From positions 1 to 64,000 of the forward strand of contig CAMJBH010000009.1 in assembly GCA_946403855.1 (NCBI GenBank): a DNA stretch of 64,000 bases. Direction: 5' to 3'. This DNA comes from an uncultured Bacteroidales bacterium. GTDB lineage: Bacteria > Bacteroidota > Bacteroidia > Bacteroidales > UBA932. Under the pieces are notes generated by a model. That model saw only the letters and a program-made list of their open reading frames with translations, had not been told where the DNA came from and ran no database searches. Position numbers and translations under genes: made by a program. Shown here piece after piece: positions 23,180 to 31,266 of this stretch; position 1 is the first letter of the stretch, and every line of letters starts with the position of its first letter.

Positions 23180-24370
23180 ATGGAGAAATTATTAAACAAG
23201 ACCTGCGCCAAGTACACTCTGGCGGACGAGGTAAAGGCCATGGGAGTTTATCCTTACTACCGTCCCATCTCTTCCGGGCAGGACCCGCTGGTCACAATGG
23301 CTGACGGCACCAAGGTGCTCATGTTCGGATCCAATTCCTACCTTGGACTGTCCGATGACCCGCGCCTCAAGGAGGCCGCAATCGCTGCCGTAAAGAAGTA
23401 TGGCACAAGCTGTTCTGGCAGCCGTTTCCTCAACGGTACGCTCGACCTTCACGAAGAACTCGAAGCCAAACTGGCAAAGTTTACCGGCAAGGAAGAGGCC
23501 GTGACCTACAGCACCGGTTTCCAAGTGAACCTGGGTGTGGTGGGCTGCCTTGGATTCCGCGGCGGCTTTATATTCCTCGACGCCCTGGACCACGCTTGCA
23601 TCATCGACGGCAGCCGCCTGAGTTTCAGCGAGGTGCGCAAGTTCAAGCACAACGACATGGCCGACCTGGAGAAGAAGCTCTGGCTCACCCCCAGGAATGC
23701 CAACAAACTCATAGTGGTGGACGGAGTGTATTCCATGGAAGGAGACCTGGCGCCTGTGCCCAAGCTGGTGGAACTCTGCGAGAAATACAACGCCTCGCTC
23801 ATGCTCGACGACGCCCACAGCCTGGGAGTGTTCGGCGAGAACGGTTCCGGCACCGCAAGCCACTTCGGCCTCACCGACAAGGTGGACCTCATCATGGGCA
23901 CCTTCTCCAAGAGCTTCGGTTCGCTTGGCGGCTTCATAGCCGGCGACCATGAGGTCATCAACTACCTCAAGCACAATTCGCGCACCCTCATTTTCAGCGC
24001 CTCCATGACCCCGGCCGCCGTGGCCGCCGCCAGCAAGGCCCTGGATATCATGATAGAAGAGCCTGAGCGCCGCGAGCATCTGTGGGAAATCACCCACCAT
24101 GCCCAGAAGGCGTTCAAAGATGCCGGATTCGACACCGGCCACACTCAGTCGCCCATTATCCCGCTGTTCGTGCGCGACACCATCAAGGCCATGAAGGTGG
24201 TCAAGATGGCCTACGAGGCAGGCGTGTTCATCACTCCGGTCATTGCCCCGGCCGTGCCCGAAAAGGACGTGCTCATTCGTTTCGCCCTCATGGCAACGCA
24301 CAGCATCGAGCAGGTCGATGAGGCCGTGGAGAAGCTCACCAAGATTTTCAAACAGCTGGAAATCATATGA
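23180..24370 (+). CDS. spt: Serine palmitoyltransferase
   Basis: A 396-residue alpha-oxoamine synthase that condenses serine with an acyl-CoA to 3-ketosphinganine, the entry step of Bacteroidota sphingolipids. Key stretches: FGSNSYLGLSDDPRLKEAA, GSRFLNGTLDLHEELE, DDAHSLGVFGENGSG and the PLP lysine K244 in GTFSKSFGSLGGF. Length, and stretches such as SRFLNGTLDLHEELEAKLA and IIPLFVRDT, are closer to Bacteroides Spt than to 2-amino-3-ketobutyrate ligase (Kbl), which remains the alternative. The next gene, an SDR, overlaps by four bases and is a natural partner for the second step. Confidence 0.88.
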   Translation: MEKLLNKTCAKYTLADEVKAMGVYPYYRPISSGQDPLVTMADGTKVLMFGSNSYLGLSDDPRLKEAAIAAVKKYGTSCSGSRFLNGTLDLHEELEAKLAKFTGKEEAVTYSTGFQVNLGVVGCLGFRGGFIFLDALDHACIIDGSRLSFSEVRKFKHNDMADLEKKLWLTPRNANKLIVVDGVYSMEGDLAPVPKLVELCEKYNASLMLDDAHSLGVFGENGSGTASHFGLTDKVDLIMGTFSKSFGSLGGFIAGDHEVINYLKHNSRTLIFSASMTPAAVAAASKALDIMIEEPERREHLWEITHHAQKAFKDAGFDTGHTQSPIIPLFVRDTIKAMKVVKMAYEAGVFITPVIAPAVPEKDVLIRFALMATHSIEQVDEAVEKLTKIFKQLEII

Positions 24371-25161
24371 TTATCCTGATCACAGGCATAAGCTCTGGCT
24401 TCGGTCGCGCCATGGCTGAACAACTGTCGGCCGACGGTCACACCGTTTACGGCACCCACCGCAACGCCACCGACCTTCTGCCCGGCGTGCACTACATTAA
24501 GGCAGATGCCCAGAAGGACGAAGAATGCCAGGCCGCTGTGCAGCAGGTGCTCGACGCCGAGGGCCGGATCGATGTGTTCATCAACAATGCCGGCATGGGA
24601 ATAGGCGGCCCGCTGGAGTTCTCTTCTCTGGAAGACGCCCGGAAGCAAATGGACGTGAACTGGATGGGCATGGTGCGTTTCCTGCACTGGGTGCTCCCCG
24701 TCATGCGCCGGCAAAAGAGCGGCAAGATAATCTGTTTCAGCTCGATAGGCGGCCTCATGGGACTGCCGTTCCAGGGTCTCTACTCAGCCAGCAAATTTGC
24801 CATCGAAGGCTACTGCGAGGCTCTGCGCATGGAGGTCCGCGCACATAACATAAAGGTGGTGGTGATTGAGCCCGGCGACTTTGCCACGTCCTTCACCGCC
24901 AAGCGCAAGAGCGTCGCCAATCCCGAGGCCCACGAGGCCTACCCGTCCTACGCCCGCTCACTTGCCAGCATTGAGCACGACGAGACCACCGGCCTGAAGC
25001 CCGATTTCCTCGCGCGCCGCATAAGTAAGATAGTAAAGAATCCCAGGCCCCGCTACAGATACATAATATCCACCCTGGAGCAGCGCCTGTCGGTGTTCCT
25101 GAAGGCCATTCTGCCGCCAAGCTGGTTCGAAGCGATACTCAGAAGCTATTACAAACTATAG
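24367..25161 (+). CDS. SDR oxidoreductase, candidate 3-ketosphinganine reductase
   Basis: A 264-residue classical short-chain dehydrogenase: ITGISSGFGRAMAEQ (cofactor loop), INNAGMGIGG, catalytic Ser in CFSSIGG and Y139/K143 in YSASK. The C-terminal part is basic and ends with a hydrophobic helix (LSVFLKAILPPSWFEAIL), which may touch the membrane. Its ATG overlaps the spt stop (ATGA), so the simplest role is reduction of 3-ketosphinganine to sphinganine. That is inference from position; no substrate motif proves it. The stop overlaps the malQ start by one base. Confidence 0.85.
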   Translation: MIILITGISSGFGRAMAEQLSADGHTVYGTHRNATDLLPGVHYIKADAQKDEECQAAVQQVLDAEGRIDVFINNAGMGIGGPLEFSSLEDARKQMDVNWMGMVRFLHWVLPVMRRQKSGKIICFSSIGGLMGLPFQGLYSASKFAIEGYCEALRMEVRAHNIKVVVIEPGDFATSFTAKRKSVANPEAHEAYPSYARSLASIEHDETTGLKPDFLARRISKIVKNPRPRYRYIISTLEQRLSVFLKAILPPSWFEAILRSYYKL

Positions 25162-27035
25162 TGAAAACCACTTTTTCGATACATTACAACACCACATGGG
25201 GCGAGAGCCTCTGCCTGGTACTGAATGACAAAAAATACCCCATGACCTGGAGCGGCGACGGTCTCTGGACTGTCTGCGTCAATGCATCTGCAGCCGCCCT
25301 CAAGGATTATTGGTACATAGTAACAAAAGACGGCCTGACCATCCGCAGCGAGTGGGAGCACCACAGCGCCAAGAGCGCCGCCGAAATCCGCGACAGCTGG
25401 AACGACTGCCCCATTCAGGGCTGCCCGTTCGTGCGCAAGCACAGCGCCGCCATTTTCGACCGTCCCGGATTCAGGGGCGCCGGAACTGCGGTGCCGGTGT
25501 TCGGCCTGCGCGGTGAGGGCGATTTCGGAATCGGCGACTTCAGGGACCTGCGTCCGCTGGTTGACTGGGCGGCGGCCACCGGGCAGAGCATCATCCAGCT
25601 GCTGCCGGTAGGCGACACCACCCGCAAGGGCGAGTGGAAAGATTCCTACCCCTACAGCCCCATCTCTTCCTTCGCCCTGCACCCGCTGTACCTGCGTCTG
25701 CAGGAGATCGGAGTGCCGCAGGACGCCGCCTTCGTGAAGACACAGAAGGCCCTCAACGCCCTGCCGGAGCTGGACTACCCGAAGGTGTTCAAAGAAAAGA
25801 TGAAGCGCGTGCGCAAGGCGTGGCTCGACCACGGCGCCGCCGACACTTTCAAGGCATCTTTCAAGCATTTTGCCAAGGCCAACGCCTACTGGCTCGACGA
25901 ATACGCCGAGTTCTGCGCCCAGAGGGACGGGAACGAACCCGACTACTGGCGCTGGATCCAGTGGCACCTGGACCTGCAATTTGCCGACGAGGTCAAGTAT
26001 GCCCGCTCCAAAGGCGTGCACTTCAAGGGAGACCTCCCAATTGGCGTGAGTGCCGACAGCGCCGACGCTTATTATCATCCCGAGCTCTTCAATCTTGACT
26101 CCAGCGCCGGCGCTCCGCCGGATTTCTTCAGCGCCGAGGGCCAGAACTGGGGCTTCCCCACCTACAACTGGGAGGCCATGGCCCGCGACGGCTATGCCTG
26201 GTGGAAGAGCCGTCTGCGCAAGATGAGCGAGTACTTCGATGCCTTCCGCATCGACCACATTCTGGGCTTCTTCCGCATTTGGGAGATACCTCTGGAGTAT
26301 AGCAGCGGTTCCATGGGTCACTTTAACCCGGCCCTGCCGTACCGCCGCGAGGAGATAGAGTCCATGGGACTGCCGGTTGAAGGGTTGTTCCTTCCCGATC
26401 CGCGCAATCCCGGCTGCGTTCAGCCGCGCATCTTGCCGGAGTCTTCGAACCTGCCCCAGTGGCAGCAGGAGGCCTTCGGTGCCTTGTACAACGACTTTTT
26501 CTACCATCGGAACGACGCTCTTTGGCGCTACAACGCCGAGCGTAAGCTCCCCGAGCTGCTCGACGCCACCGGCATGCTGGCCTGCGGCGAAGACTTGGGC
26601 ATGGTGCCCGACTGCGTGAGCGGAGTCATGGAGCACGAGAGTATTCTTTCTTTGGAGATGGCTAATATGGACAAGGGACGCCCTTGGCCGTACCTTGCCG
26701 TTTGTGCCACCTCTTCGCACGATATGGCCACGTTGCGTATGCAGTTCCAGGAGGCGAACGGGCGCGACATGGAGCCGTGGGAGCTGAGGCGTGCTTTGTG
26801 GGACCACCTCAATTCGGCTCCCATGCTGGCCATTTTCCCGTTGCAGGACTGGCTTGGACTGGACGGGGGGTTGAGGCGCAAAGATTTTGAGAATGAGAGG
26901 ATTAACCAGCCGGCCGATCCTAACCACCATTGGCGTTGGCGCCTGCACATAGGGGTGGAGCAGCTTCGTGACGCCACGGGCCTGCGCACCGAAGTAACAG
27001 GACTTATTAAAGATTCAGGAAGATATAATGGATAG
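25161..27035 (+). CDS. malQ: 4-alpha-glucanotransferase (GH77)
   Basis: A 624-residue amylomaltase that moves glucan chains between maltooligosaccharides or glycogen. Catalytic parts: GFRGAGTAVPVFGLR, FRIDHILGFFRIWEIP (nucleophile Asp about residue 365), ACGEDLGMVP (acid/base Glu about 475) and SSHDMATLRMQF. The first 95 residues look like one starch-binding CBM20-like module (YNTTWGESLCLVL, then WEHHSAKSAAEI). Many Bacteroidota MalQ have about 890 residues and two such modules, so this one is short at the N-terminus. The start is GTG 25161, overlapping the SDR stop by one base. The stop codon lies at the foot of a long hairpin. Confidence 0.92.
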   Translation: MKTTFSIHYNTTWGESLCLVLNDKKYPMTWSGDGLWTVCVNASAAALKDYWYIVTKDGLTIRSEWEHHSAKSAAEIRDSWNDCPIQGCPFVRKHSAAIFDRPGFRGAGTAVPVFGLRGEGDFGIGDFRDLRPLVDWAAATGQSIIQLLPVGDTTRKGEWKDSYPYSPISSFALHPLYLRLQEIGVPQDAAFVKTQKALNALPELDYPKVFKEKMKRVRKAWLDHGAADTFKASFKHFAKANAYWLDEYAEFCAQRDGNEPDYWRWIQWHLDLQFADEVKYARSKGVHFKGDLPIGVSADSADAYYHPELFNLDSSAGAPPDFFSAEGQNWGFPTYNWEAMARDGYAWWKSRLRKMSEYFDAFRIDHILGFFRIWEIPLEYSSGSMGHFNPALPYRREEIESMGLPVEGLFLPDPRNPGCVQPRILPESSNLPQWQQEAFGALYNDFFYHRNDALWRYNAERKLPELLDATGMLACGEDLGMVPDCVSGVMEHESILSLEMANMDKGRPWPYLAVCATSSHDMATLRMQFQEANGRDMEPWELRRALWDHLNSAPMLAIFPLQDWLGLDGGLRRKDFENERINQPADPNHHWRWRLHIGVEQLRDATGLRTEVTGLIKDSGRYNG

Positions 27036-27155
27036 CTGTTTATCGGATAACTGGCCTCAGACCGTCGCTTCGCGACGCCTCCCACTGCGTGGGCCCCTCC
27101 CTCTTACGGAGCCGAGGGTGGCTACGGGTCTGAGTCCAGTTATCCGTTAAACAGC
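27035..27155. repeat. Long inverted repeat after malQ
   Basis: GCTGTTTATCGGATAACTGG (27035-27054) pairs with CCAGTTATCCGTTAAACAGC (27136-27155) with one mismatch, followed inward by CCTCAGACC/GGGTCTGAG. The 62 bp loop is related to part of the GC-rich 140 bp element (CCCACTGCGTGGGCCCCTCC). It probably ends the spt-SDR-malQ transcript. Confidence 0.75.
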
Positions 27156-27184
27156 CACGGAATTAAATCGAAATTAACAATTAT

Positions 27185-28723
27185 ATGACACAGGAAGAAC
27201 TTTTCAAAGTGCTGGTAGCACACTGCAAGGAGTACGGATTCATTTTCCCGTCCAGCGAAATCTACGACGGACTGGCAGCGGTATATGACTACGGCCAGAT
27301 GGGCGTTGAGCTCAAAAACAACATAAAGCAGTACTGGTGGAACGCCATGACCCGCCTCAACGAGAACATCGTGGGCATCGACTCCTGCATCTTCATGCAC
27401 CCCCGCATCTGGGAGGCCTCCGGCCACGTGAGCGCCTTCAACGACCCGCTCATCGACAACAAGGACTCCAAGAAGCGCTATCGCGCCGACGTCCTGATCG
27501 AGGATTTCCTCGGCAAGATCGAGGAGAAGATAAACAAGGAGGTCGCGAAGGGCCGCAAGCGCTTCGGCGATTCCTTCGACGAGGCCCAGTTCCGCGCGAC
27601 GAACCCCAACGTCCTCCGCGAGCAGGCCAAGTGGGATGAGGTCCACAACCGCTACGTGGCCGCCGAGAAGGCCAACGACCTCGCCGAGTATCGGCAGATC
27701 ATCATCGACAACAACATCGTCTGCCCCATCAGCGGCACCTGCAACTGGACCGAAGTGCGTCAGTTCAACCTGATGTTCCAGACCTCCATGGGCTCCACGG
27801 CCGATGGTGCCAGCACCATCTACCTGCGTCCGGAGACGGCCCAGGGCATTTTCGTGAACTACCTCAATGTCCAGAAGACCGGCCGCATGAAGATTCCGTT
27901 CGGCATCGCCCAGATCGGCAAGGCCTTCCGCAACGAGATTGTCGCCCGCCAGTTCATCTTCCGCATGAGGGAGTTCGAGCAGATGGAAATGCAGTTCTTC
28001 ATCAAACCCGGCACCGAGCTGGAGTGGTTCAAGAAGTGGAAGGAGCAGCGCATGAAGTGGCACGTCAATATCGGCATGGGCGCGGAGAACTACCGCTTCC
28101 ACGATCACGAGAAGCTTGCCCACTACGCCAACGCCGCCACCGACATCGAGTTCCTGTTCCCCTTCGGCTTCAAGGAGCTGGAAGGCATCCACAGCCGCAC
28201 CAACTGGGACCTCGGCCGTCACCAGCAGTACTCCGGCCGCAAGATCGAGTACTTCGACCCCGAAGAGGGCGCAGCATACACTCCGTACGTGGTGGAGACT
28301 TCCATCGGCGTGGACCGCATGGTGCTCGCAGTGCTTAGCCACTCCTACAAGGAGGAGAAGCTCGAGAACGGCGAGACCCGCGTAGTGCTCAGCATCCCCG
28401 CTCCGCTAGCACCCGTCAAGGCCGCAGTGCTCCCTCTGGTCAAGAAGGACGGCCTGCCCGAGCTGGCACAGAAGGTCATGGACGAGCTCAAGTACGACTT
28501 CAACTGCCAGTACGAGGAGAAAGATTCCATCGGCAAGCGCTACCGCAGGCAGGACGCCATCGGTACTCCTTTCTGCATCACGGTGGACCACCAGAGCCTC
28601 GAAGACGGTTGCGTGACCGTGCGCGAGAGGGACACCATGACCCAGGAAAGGGTCCCGATCTCCGAGCTCCGCGCCCTCATCGACAAGCGGGTCAACCTCA
28701 ACAACCTTCTCAGGAAGCTTTAG
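27185..28723 (+). CDS. glyS: Glycyl-tRNA synthetase (single-chain)
   Basis: A 512-residue class IIA dimeric glycyl-tRNA synthetase. It starts with the family's TQEELFKVLVAHCKEYGFIF, SSEIYDGLAAVYDYGQMG; motif 2 FGIAQIGKAFRNEI and FRMREFEQMEMQFF; motif 3 ETSIGVDRMVLAVLSHSY; and a C-terminal anticodon-binding domain (residues about 400-512, IPAPLAPVKAAVLPLVKK). Length and order are normal. It uses the same amino acid as the tRNA-Gly at 21.7 kb. It has its own hairpin terminator at 28862-28891. Confidence 0.96.
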   Translation: MTQEELFKVLVAHCKEYGFIFPSSEIYDGLAAVYDYGQMGVELKNNIKQYWWNAMTRLNENIVGIDSCIFMHPRIWEASGHVSAFNDPLIDNKDSKKRYRADVLIEDFLGKIEEKINKEVAKGRKRFGDSFDEAQFRATNPNVLREQAKWDEVHNRYVAAEKANDLAEYRQIIIDNNIVCPISGTCNWTEVRQFNLMFQTSMGSTADGASTIYLRPETAQGIFVNYLNVQKTGRMKIPFGIAQIGKAFRNEIVARQFIFRMREFEQMEMQFFIKPGTELEWFKKWKEQRMKWHVNIGMGAENYRFHDHEKLAHYANAATDIEFLFPFGFKELEGIHSRTNWDLGRHQQYSGRKIEYFDPEEGAAYTPYVVETSIGVDRMVLAVLSHSYKEEKLENGETRVVLSIPAPLAPVKAAVLPLVKKDGLPELAQKVMDELKYDFNCQYEEKDSIGKRYRRQDAIGTPFCITVDHQSLEDGCVTVRERDTMTQERVPISELRALIDKRVNLNNLLRKL

Positions 28724-28769
28724 CAGCCTAGCGGCGGACGGATGGTCTGAAGTGACGTTAAGGGGAGAG

Positions 28770-28800
28770 GGAATGTCATTCTGAACGAAGTGAAGAATCT
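28770..28800 (-). repeat. Dispersed GATTCTTC...GAATGACA repeat, short form
   Basis: Reads ATGTCATTCTGAACGAAG then TGAAGAATCTC on the plus strand, the form with TTCACTTCGTTC in place of the GGCAGGTGAACC palindrome, as in the left copy at 796-825. Confidence 0.65.
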
Positions 28801-28861
28801 CTCTCCGCTGCCGACACATAAGGTTTAAGCCGACAAAACAACAAAAACCAATGTTCTCATA

Positions 28862-28894
28862 CGCCCGGCGCCCCGAAAATGGGACGCCGGGCTT
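28862..28894 (+). terminator. Terminator of glyS
   Basis: GCCCGGCGCCCC pairs with GGGACGCCGGGC (one mismatch) around GAAAAT and is followed by TTTAGT. Confidence 0.75.
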
Positions 28895-28950
28895 TAGTAT
28901 CGTCCCGAGACGACTTCGCGACCATCTCGGCCCGAAATCAACAATCACGC

Positions 28951-29059
28951 GCTGGAGGTTAATACGCTAACTACCAACACGTTAATTCATTTTAAAGTTA
29001 TACTTTCACCAACTTTAAAACCACCTAATTAATTAAAACTCAACTCATTAACCTCCAGC
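28951..29059. repeat. AT-rich island bounded by an inverted repeat
   Basis: GCTGGAGGTTAAT (28951-28963) pairs perfectly with ATTAACCTCCAGC (29047-29059). Inside, TTTTAAAGTT (28990-28999) pairs with AACTTTAAAA (29011-29020). The 83 bp between the outer arms is about three-quarters A+T in an otherwise GC-rich neighbourhood. No reading frame of use is seen. The rest of the gap (28895-29180) has no recognised feature. Confidence 0.6.
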
Positions 29060-29187
29060 ACCGACAAACCCGGAAGACGTGGATGCGACAACCGGTCTGG
29101 GAGGAGGGCCCTTGCCCGCCGCCCCTGCACTCAACGGACCGGAGCGGCACTTGCAAACTGAAGCGGAAAGGACGTACCGGCGGACGC

Positions 29188-29218
29188 TTTGATAATCGCC
29201 GAATTAATACTACCTTTG
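29188..29218 (+). promoter_or_regulatory. Consensus Bacteroidota promoter for the DUF5009 gene
   Basis: TTTG (29188-29191), 19 bp, then TACCTTTG (29211-29218): a full match to the -33 TTTG / -7 TAnnTTTG pattern. The start codon is about 73 bp further on, giving a 5' leader of about 65 nt. Confidence 0.75.
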
Positions 29219-29291
29219 TTTGGACGTGGCTTATTGACGGCAGGTAGATGCCGAGGGAGGGGTCACGCGGAATCTCTATAGTATCATCTGA

Positions 29292-30422
29292 ATGAAAGAA
29301 TTGAATTCCGTCAAAACTAACGGCCGCCTGGCGAGCCTTGACGCCCTGAGGGGCTTTGACATGCTGTTCATCATAGGTCTGTCGTCTCTAATCGTAGCCA
29401 TCTGCAAGCTGTTCCCGGGAGGAGCCGACAGCTGGCTGGCCACCCAGATGACGCATGTGAGCTGGGACGGACTGAGGCATCACGACACCATCTTCCCGCT
29501 GTTCCTCTTCATTGCCGGCATCTCCTTCCCGTTCTCCTACGCCAAGCAGCGGGAGAAGGGCGTGCCGCGCTGGAAGACGTACCTGAAGATTTTCCGGCGG
29601 GCCCTGGTGCTGGTGCTTTTAGGCCTGATCTGCAATGGCTTACTGAAGTTTCAGTTCAGCAGCCTGCGCTTCTGCAGCGTGCTGGGACGCATAGGTCTGG
29701 CATGGATGTTTGCCGCACTGCTGTTCATAAACTTCAAGCCGTCGGTGCGGGCAGTCATTGCCGTAGTGCTGCTGGTGGGATACTGGCTGCTGCTGCGATT
29801 TGTGCCGGCGCCTGACGCTCCCGCAGGGGCAGGGCCGTTCAGCTTCGAAGGCAACCTGGTGGGATATGTGGACAGGTGCCTATTCCCGGGACATCTGTAC
29901 AAGGGAGACGGAGGCGTGTTCGACCCCGAAGGGACTCTCAGCACCATTCCGGCGGTGGTGACGGCCATGCTTGGCATGTTCACTGGCGAATGGGTGCGGC
30001 GCAAGGACGTGAGCGGCGGACGGAAAACGCTTTGGATGGTGGCGGCAGCGGCGGTGCTGCTGGTGCTCGGGCTGGTGTGGTCGCAGTGGTTCCCGCTCAA
30101 CAAGAAACTCTGGAGCAGCAGCTTCGTGCTGGTGGTGGGGGCGTACTCGCTGGCGCTTTTCGCGCTGTTTTACTGGATCATTGACGTGAAAGGATGGAAG
30201 AAGTGGGCGTTCCCGCTGATTGTGGTGGGTATGAACTCGATAGCCATCTTCATGCTGCCGCGGATAATCGACTTCCGGCACGCCACTGACTTCTTCCTGG
30301 AGGGGCTGTGCGGCCTGATGAGCCCGCTGTGGGCCAAGGCCGTGTGGTATCTGGGGTTCCTGGCCCTCAACTGGCTGTTCCTCTACTTCTTGTATAAGAA
30401 GAAGGTGTTCCTGAAGGTATAG
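29292..30422 (+). CDS. DUF5009/NagX-like membrane acyltransferase
   Basis: A 376-residue integral membrane protein with about ten hydrophobic segments, beginning RLASLDALRGFDMLFIIG, the signature of the heparan-alpha-glucosaminide N-acetyltransferase (HGSNAT/NagX) group. The histidine in WDGLRHHDTIFPLFLFIAG matches the catalytic position of the group. Human HGSNAT moves acetyl from cytoplasmic acetyl-CoA to glucosamine across a membrane; bacterial relatives are thought to acetylate amino sugars, possibly wall or glycan derived. Transcribed alone from a consensus promoter with a 65 nt leader. Confidence 0.85.
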   Translation: MKELNSVKTNGRLASLDALRGFDMLFIIGLSSLIVAICKLFPGGADSWLATQMTHVSWDGLRHHDTIFPLFLFIAGISFPFSYAKQREKGVPRWKTYLKIFRRALVLVLLGLICNGLLKFQFSSLRFCSVLGRIGLAWMFAALLFINFKPSVRAVIAVVLLVGYWLLLRFVPAPDAPAGAGPFSFEGNLVGYVDRCLFPGHLYKGDGGVFDPEGTLSTIPAVVTAMLGMFTGEWVRRKDVSGGRKTLWMVAAAAVLLVLGLVWSQWFPLNKKLWSSSFVLVVGAYSLALFALFYWIIDVKGWKKWAFPLIVVGMNSIAIFMLPRIIDFRHATDFFLEGLCGLMSPLWAKAVWYLGFLALNWLFLYFLYKKKVFLKV

Positions 30423-30523
30423 GGGAGAGACTTCGCCGGTTTTTCTCCCGCTGTGCCCCGCTGCGGCCGTGGATCAACTCAAGGCGCTCGTCAATTCTCC
30501 TGCCTTGAGTAACAAATAAAAGA

Positions 30524-30673
30524 TTACTTCCCGGCTCGCTGGCAGAGGCTCCTGAGGGAGCAGCCGGAGCAAGCAGAAGTGCCGGACTTTTTGCGGCGGT
30601 GGATCATGAAGACCACCGCCGCAATTGCTGCTGCGAGCACGGTTCCGAGAACTATAATTGACGCCAGATTCAT
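30524..30673 (-). CDS. FeoB-associated Cys-rich membrane protein
   Basis: A 49-residue protein starting MNLASIIVLGTVLAAAIA: one membrane helix (residues 3-24), a basic HRRKK stop-transfer, then the cysteine cluster SACSGCSLRSLCQRAGK (C35, C38, C44). This is the pattern of the FeoB-associated family, which usually lies next to feoB and is thought to help ferrous iron uptake. No feoA or feoB is beside it here. The gene is too short for common ORF length limits. Upstream on the minus strand is a TTTGCAAG stretch but no clear -7 box. Confidence 0.75.
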   Translation of the reverse strand: MNLASIIVLGTVLAAAIAAVVFMIHRRKKSGTSACSGCSLRSLCQRAGK

Positions 30674-30767
30674 AATCCTTCATGCGTATGTCTTGCAAAG
30701 TTAGGGTTTTTTCCTATATCTGTAAGTCACCTTAGACCATTAATAAACAACATAGCCTATGCACAGA

Positions 30768-30854
30768 ATGCTTAAACGACCCTACATGGCACCCCTCGCG
30801 GGATGTACTGCCATACAGACTGAATCCCCAAAAAACATGAAGCCGGCTCACTGA
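30768..30854 (+). CDS. Possible 28-residue peptide
   Basis: An ATG at 30768 (or 30759) opens a short frame starting MLKRPYMAPLAGCTAIQTES and ending MKPAH. The RPYMAP start resembles the KxYxxP start of the small peptides at 15040 and 17054, and LAGC could be a lipobox. The stop codon lies in the following hairpin. No promoter or ribosome site of note is seen, so this is tentative. Confidence 0.25.
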   Translation: MLKRPYMAPLAGCTAIQTESPKNMKPAH

Positions 30855-30869
30855 ATCGGCTTCATGTTT
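30833..30869. terminator. Perfect hairpin upstream of hipBA
   Basis: AAACATGAAGCCG pairs with CGGCTTCATGTTT around GCTCACTGAAT, a 13 bp perfect stem. T-rich sequence follows on both strands (ATTTGG and TGTTTTTTGG on the other side after the arm), so it can stop transcription either way. Confidence 0.7.
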
Positions 30870-30954
30870 ATTTGGTATTTGCTGTAATTATGCTTATCTT
30901 TACATAAAATAATATGGATTAGGCGGCAAAACAATATTATTCTCATAGCATATT

Positions 30955-31266
30955 ATGGAATATAGACTGGATAATTATCAAAGGAATCCTCAAGTCCTGC
31001 TCGACACCCTCGCCAGGAATTGCAAGGCCCGAAGGTTGGACAAAGGCTACAGCCGGAGAACACTTTCAGAGATGACCGGCATTCCTGCGCCAACGATTGA
31101 GCGTTTCGAAAGAACCGGAAAAATATCCCTGGAATCTTTTTGCAAACTGGCCATACATTTCGACTGTTTCGAAGAAATGACCGCCATCATGGACCATACA
31201 AAATACAGCACGTCCCGGGAGCTTGAGGCCATCAACAAGAACCACAACAGAAAACACGGCCGATGA
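30955..31266 (+). CDS. HipB-like antitoxin (XRE helix-turn-helix)
   Basis: A 103-residue DNA-binding protein with an XRE domain at residues about 15-75: LARNCKARRLDKGYSRRTLS, MTGIPAPTIERFERTGKISL, FCKLAIHFDCFEEM. The stop overlaps the start of the hipA-like gene by four bases (ATGA), the normal order of HipBA toxin-antitoxin pairs, in which HipB binds the promoter and neutralises HipA. The tail (residues 80-103) is basic. A TATCTTTA box near 30893 may be the promoter. Confidence 0.85.
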   Translation: MEYRLDNYQRNPQVLLDTLARNCKARRLDKGYSRRTLSEMTGIPAPTIERFERTGKISLESFCKLAIHFDCFEEMTAIMDHTKYSTSRELEAINKNHNRKHGR

